Shown piece by piece: positions 14,042-16,840 of a stretch of 16,840 bases of DNA. This DNA is from JBCCSZ01 sp039199225. GTDB taxonomy: Bacteria; Bacteroidota; Bacteroidia; Chitinophagales; Saprospiraceae. The notes under the pieces were generated by a model. The model did no database searches. It was not told the origin of the DNA and saw only the letters and a list, made by a program, of their open reading frames with translations. Where the stretch lies: NCBI GenBank assembly GCA_039199225.1, contig JBCCSZ010000163.1, forward strand, positions 1 through 16,840, in the 5' to 3' direction. The stretch's first letter is position 1. Each line of letters opens with the position of its first letter. A program made the position numbers and the translations under genes.

Positions 14042-15229
14042 CTAATTTATAACTCTCAGACGCCTGGCGAATAGAACGGCCACTACGCTCATGAATATGG
14101 CAATATAACCGACATACTGGTAATTTGCCAGGTTTCCATTAGGTTGTTCAACAACTATTAAGCCAGCAATAAAAGACGATAGCGCCAAGCCCAATTCGTT
14201 GATTGAAGAGCGAATGCTCATAAAGCTTCCCCTTTGCTCAGGCTTTACAACCGCCGTGACCATCGTCATAGCAGGCACAGATCGTCCACTGGCCACGATG
14301 AAAAAGGAAGAGGTTACACACAAGGCAATGACTTTGGTGACTACCGGGAGGTTGGTAATCGCAAAAATCGAGAATAAAGCACCAATACTGGCCAAGGTAA
14401 AAATGTGGATATTGCCAAATCGATCTGCCAGCTTTCCTACTAAGGGCAAGAGAAAAGCACTCAAAATTCCTCCGATTAAATAGATAAAGGTTACCTCGTA
14501 ATCAGAAAAACCAATATTCAGCTGCATGTAGGGTGCAATAAATGGAATGATGGTAAAGTGTCCCAAAATCAATATGAGCGTAAACAGCAATGCCGTCACT
14601 TGGTTGGCATCTGTTCCGATTCGCACTAGATTACCCAGGGAATTTGACGTATTTGCCTGTCCGTCTAAATGTCCAGTCAAAGAAGGTGTGCTGCGCCAAA
14701 TGAGCAAGGCGACTACCGTAGAAACCAATGCGGTCACTAAAAATGGCGCCCGCCAGTTAAAGGTTGCAGCCAAATAAATACCCGCAGGTACACCAACGAC
14801 GGAGGCGACAGAAAAGGCCGTCATGACAATGCCCATGGCGCTTGCCCGCCGTTCGTAAGGCACGGCATCCGCCACAATGGCAAATACCAATGCGCCCAAT
14901 ACACCCCCAAAGGCACCCGTAAGACTCCGGGCGGCCAAAAATAAGTAGTAGCTGTCTGCTGCTGCACAGCAAAAAGTCCCGATGGTAAATCCTACATAAA
15001 CAAAAAGGAGGGCTTTCTTGCGATCAAAGCGATCGATGAACATGGCACTTAGAATACCTGTGAGAAAGGCGCTGAAAGCATAACAAGCTACGATCCAGCT
15101 GAACTGCTGTGGGCTGATGTCGAAGATTTCCATGAATTGCTTCCCAAGCGGCATGATGATCATGAAGTCGATAATGTGGGTAAATTGGACGAGCGCCAGC
15201 GTAAAAAGCAATAGTTTTTCTCGGTTCAT
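14042..15229 (-). CDS. MFS transporter, DHA1 (drug:H+ antiporter-like) family
   Basis: 395 residues with about 12 hydrophobic segments, the usual size of 12-helix major facilitator proteins. Helix 1 contains FTHIIDFMIIMPLG (16-29), with the membrane-embedded acidic residue found in DHA1 exporters. Motif A lies in the loop between helices 2 and 3 (SAMFIDRFDRKKAL, 61-74), and its counterpart in the second half reads GKLADRFGNIHIF. The helix-5 antiporter-type motif is present as SVASVVGVPAGIYLAATFNWR (139-159; conserved Gly-x-Pro-x-Gly). Location: inner membrane; likely proton-driven export of a small molecule, with substrate not deducible. Start: ATG at 15229. The gene upstream on the same strand ends at a strong terminator, so this gene needs its own promoter, which I could not identify in 15230-15318. 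Confidence 0.9.
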   Translation of the reverse strand: MNREKLLLFTLALVQFTHIIDFMIIMPLGKQFMEIFDISPQQFSWIVACYAFSAFLTGILSAMFIDRFDRKKALLFVYVGFTIGTFCCAAADSYYLFLAARSLTGAFGGVLGALVFAIVADAVPYERRASAMGIVMTAFSVASVVGVPAGIYLAATFNWRAPFLVTALVSTVVALLIWRSTPSLTGHLDGQANTSNSLGNLVRIGTDANQVTALLFTLILILGHFTIIPFIAPYMQLNIGFSDYEVTFIYLIGGILSAFLLPLVGKLADRFGNIHIFTLASIGALFSIFAITNLPVVTKVIALCVTSSFFIVASGRSVPAMTMVTAVVKPEQRGSFMSIRSSINELGLALSSFIAGLIVVEQPNGNLANYQYVGYIAIFMSVVAVLFARRLRVIN

Positions 15230-15318
15230 AGCAATAGTAGCCGTAGCGTTTGATGGACAGTTGAGTAGCGATGAAAAACAGAGAACAAAGCGGCTCTTCC
15301 AATGGTTCAGTATCGAAT

Positions 15319-15353
15319 GAAAAAAGAGGTTGCTGCCGAAGCAACAACCTCTT
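15319..15353 (-). terminator. Rho-independent terminator with UUCG tetraloop
   Basis: On the minus strand, AAGAGGTTGTTGC pairs with GCAGCAACCTCTT (13 bp with one G-U pair), closed by a TTCG tetraloop with the favourable C-G closing pair, and is followed by a run of T residues. It lies 44 bp beyond the stop (15397) of the T9SS repeat protein. The remainder of the 167-bp gap 15230-15396 shows no gene. Confidence 0.88.
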
Positions 15354-15396
15354 AACCATTATTACGCTTTCGAAATTATATCATTTTGATAGCCGT

Positions 15397-16641
15397 TTAT
15401 GGGCGTTCGCTCTTGATAAACTTGCGGCTTACCTGCTCACCATTTTCATTGGTCATTCGCAAGATGTAAAAGCCTGCACGGATTTGATCCAAGTTCAAGA
15501 TTACGGTATTGGCTCCCTTGAAGGCATCGTATTGTTGTTGTACAACCAACTGTCCGGCCATGCTGTAGACTTCAAGCGTGTAAGCAAGCTCTTCCAATTG
15601 GTTGAACTGTAGCTGAAGCTGCTCGATGGCTGGGTTTGGACTTAGGTTCAAGTTTTCCAATGCTCCGGAAGTGCCTGAGCGGAAAGTGATCGGGCGGCTA
15701 GAGATTTCGTTACCTGTTGCTACGACATTGCCGCTACAAGCCTGTCCATCGTCTACGCGATTTACTACGATGAAGTTTTCCGACAATTCGAAGCAGTCGC
15801 TGGACAAGTCAACTTCACCGGCATTTTGTCCGACTTCGCCTGTAAACATGCCTGTGTAGGACAGTCCCCAGATGCGGCAAACGCCTACACCTGCTCCCTC
15901 GAAGTTAAGCTCCATCGTGCCAGGAGCAGGTGTTGCAAGGATGATGTTCTGGTCGTCCGTTACCACATAACGGAAGGCTGCCATCGAGTTGTTGGTATGT
16001 TGTAGTGAGATAATATCGTCGTTGCCATCGCCAGCGCAGGTGGTCAATTCTACATCGCCATCTGTTGTGGCTACTACACCACCGTCAGGCGTGTCGCGAA
16101 TCACTTCGATGAAGTTTTCAGAAAGCTGGAAGCATCCATCGGTCAAAGCTGTATTGGCCGCATCGTCGCCCATTTGGGCTGTGATGTTACCTGTGTAAGA
16201 CAATCCCCAAACGCGGCAGACACCGCTACCAGCACCTTCGAAGTTCTGGCTGTTCATAGGAGGTACTCCCAAGATGATGTTTTGATCGTCGGTGATCACG
16301 TATGCATATTCCGTTCCTGGGGCATCGTTTTCGTGTACAAAGGTGATGATGTCGTCTACACCGTCGCCAGGACAAGTGTAGCGTACGGTAGCGCCAGAAG
16401 GCATGGATACAGTTCCGCCATCAACTTGCTCGCGGGTTACAGTGATGAAGTTTTCAGAAAGTTCGAAGCAGTCACTAGATAGATCGACAGCTGCAGCATT
16501 TTGTCCGACTTCGCCTGTAAACATACCTGTGTAAGACAGTCCCCAGATGCGGCAAACGCCAGGTCCTGCGCCGTCGAAGTTGACCTCAGTGGCACCAGGA
16601 GGAGGTGTTCCCAGGATGACATTCTGGTCGTCAGTAATCAC
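15397..16641 (-). CDS. C-terminal part of a T9SS type A sorting repeat protein, separated from its upstream part by an in-frame stop
   Basis: About 414 codons read to the stop at 15397. The first possible initiator is a GTG at 16641, in mid-repeat and without a signal peptide, so this is almost certainly not an independent gene. Units of about 111-114 residues repeat: VITDDQNVILG, GxGVCRIWGLSYTG, DCFELSENFI, (P)DGG and CxGDGxDDII. Two complete units (16300-16641 and 15967-16299) and one shortened unit (15730-15966) are followed by a T9SS sorting domain in the last 84 residues (LNLSPNPAIEQ, LEVYSMAGQLVV, AGFYILRM, VSRKFIKS). Each unit has up to three Cys (GVCRIWG, DCFEL, TCPGDG). The whole protein should be exported and cell-surface attached or secreted. 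The reading frame continues upstream apart from a TAA at 16648-16650. Confidence 0.8.
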   Translation of the reverse strand: MITDDQNVILGTPPPGATEVNFDGAGPGVCRIWGLSYTGMFTGEVGQNAAAVDLSSDCFELSENFITVTREQVDGGTVSMPSGATVRYTCPGDGVDDIITFVHENDAPGTEYAYVITDDQNIILGVPPMNSQNFEGAGSGVCRVWGLSYTGNITAQMGDDAANTALTDGCFQLSENFIEVIRDTPDGGVVATTDGDVELTTCAGDGNDDIISLQHTNNSMAAFRYVVTDDQNIILATPAPGTMELNFEGAGVGVCRIWGLSYTGMFTGEVGQNAGEVDLSSDCFELSENFIVVNRVDDGQACSGNVVATGNEISSRPITFRSGTSGALENLNLSPNPAIEQLQLQFNQLEELAYTLEVYSMAGQLVVQQQYDAFKGANTVILNLDQIRAGFYILRMTNENGEQVSRKFIKSERP

Positions 16642-16840
16642 AAATCTTTACGATGCCAAAGAAGAAGAAGCGCCTGCGAACATAACGAGGTCATCCATGC
16701 CGGCGCGTGCACAAATAGAAACTTCTGTTCCACCATCAGGCATAGCTACCATGCCACCGTCAGGTGTGTCGCGAATGACTTCGATGAAGTTTTCAGAAAG
16801 TTCGAAGCATCCATCGGTCAAAGCTGTATTGGCAGCATCG
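15730..16840 (-). repeat. Tandem protein-coding repeats with a 675-bp A/B higher-order period
   Basis: Two unit types alternate. Type A (GEVGQN...DLSSDCFELSENFI) starts at 16641 and again at 15966. Type B (DDAANTALTDGCF...VIRDTPDGG) occupies 15967-16299, and part of another copy occupies 16642-16840. Matching landmarks are exactly 675 bp apart: GCATTTTGTCCGACTTCGCC at 16496 and 15821 in A, TCGATGAAGTTTTCAGAAAG at 16781 and 16106 in B. Unit lengths are 342 bp (A) and 333 bp (B). The near-identical blocks point to recent duplication or gene conversion of the A+B pair. Confidence 0.88.
16648..16840 (-). pseudogene. Upstream part of the T9SS repeat protein, ending at a premature in-frame TAA (runs off the window)
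   Basis: Reading leftwards from the window edge, the same frame as the downstream part encodes DAANTALTDGCFELSENFIE, then VIRDTPDGGMVAMPDGG, an ICARAGMDDLVMF segment and finally SSLAS before TAA, after which RFVITDDQN continues the repeat pattern. Sister units have Phe or Tyr where the TAA stands (AAFRYVVTDDQ, TEYAYVITDDQ). A single base change from a Tyr codon (TAC or TAT) would create it, so a nonsense mutation or a sequencing error is the simplest explanation. If real, the product loses its C-terminal T9SS sorting domain. The N-terminus lies outside the window. Confidence 0.7.

Noticed and set aside
13629..15229. An aromatic-degradation cluster based on the muconolactone-isomerase-like gene
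   Set aside because: No other beta-ketoadipate gene is present, and the small alpha-beta-barrel fold is shared by many unrelated proteins.

Overview
The window looks like chromosomal DNA from a Bacteroidota bacterium, most likely of the Saprospiria/Lewinella kind (order-level placement is inference). The evidence: two or more secreted proteins carry type IX secretion (T9SS) C-terminal sorting domains (residues beginning YPNPSTG and SPNPAIEQ). Promoter-like -7 boxes fit the Bacteroidota consensus TAnnTTTG, and Shine-Dalgarno sequences are mostly absent. A DUF4199-type membrane protein sits beside a GT2 glycosyltransferase, and an ECF sigma factor is coupled to a membrane protein with a C-terminal beta-barrel-like domain. 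No rRNA, tRNA, CRISPR array, insertion sequence, phage gene or recognisable defence system was seen.

Layout. Positions 1-3317 (minus) hold two tandem paralogues of secreted Asp-box (BNR/YCF48-like) beta-propeller proteins; the left one runs off the window. A divergent 3-hydroxyacyl-CoA dehydrogenase family gene follows (3413-4306, plus). Positions 4521-8124 (plus) form a probable four-gene operon: two exported outer-membrane beta-barrel-like proteins, an ECF sigma factor, and an ATGA-overlapping gene whose product has a short cytosolic head, one membrane helix, a long disordered periplasmic linker and a beta-barrel-like C-terminal domain. A cytosolic ankyrin-repeat protein (8132-9532, minus) converges on this operon and diverges from urocanate hydratase (9739-11811, plus). 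Next come the DUF4199-type protein (11912-12436), a strong stem-loop, an 8-bp tandem repeat and a DPM1/GtrB-like glycosyltransferase (12642-13628). On the minus strand follow a muconolactone-isomerase-like small protein (13629-13934), an MFS transporter (14042-15229) and the 3' part of a giant T9SS repeat protein (15397 to beyond 16840).

Most notable points. (1) The terminal repeat protein has an in-frame TAA at 16648-16650 inside an otherwise continuous repeat reading frame, at a position where the sister repeats have Phe or Tyr. It also shows an exact 675-bp higher-order A/B repeat. (2) The sigma factor plus trans-envelope anti-sigma/beta-barrel fusion reads as a self-contained cell-envelope sensing module. 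(3) An octanucleotide tandem repeat lies directly upstream of the glycosyltransferase. The remaining genes are ordinary housekeeping or accessory functions of the group. The urocanase is a long-form enzyme with no other histidine-degradation gene in view.
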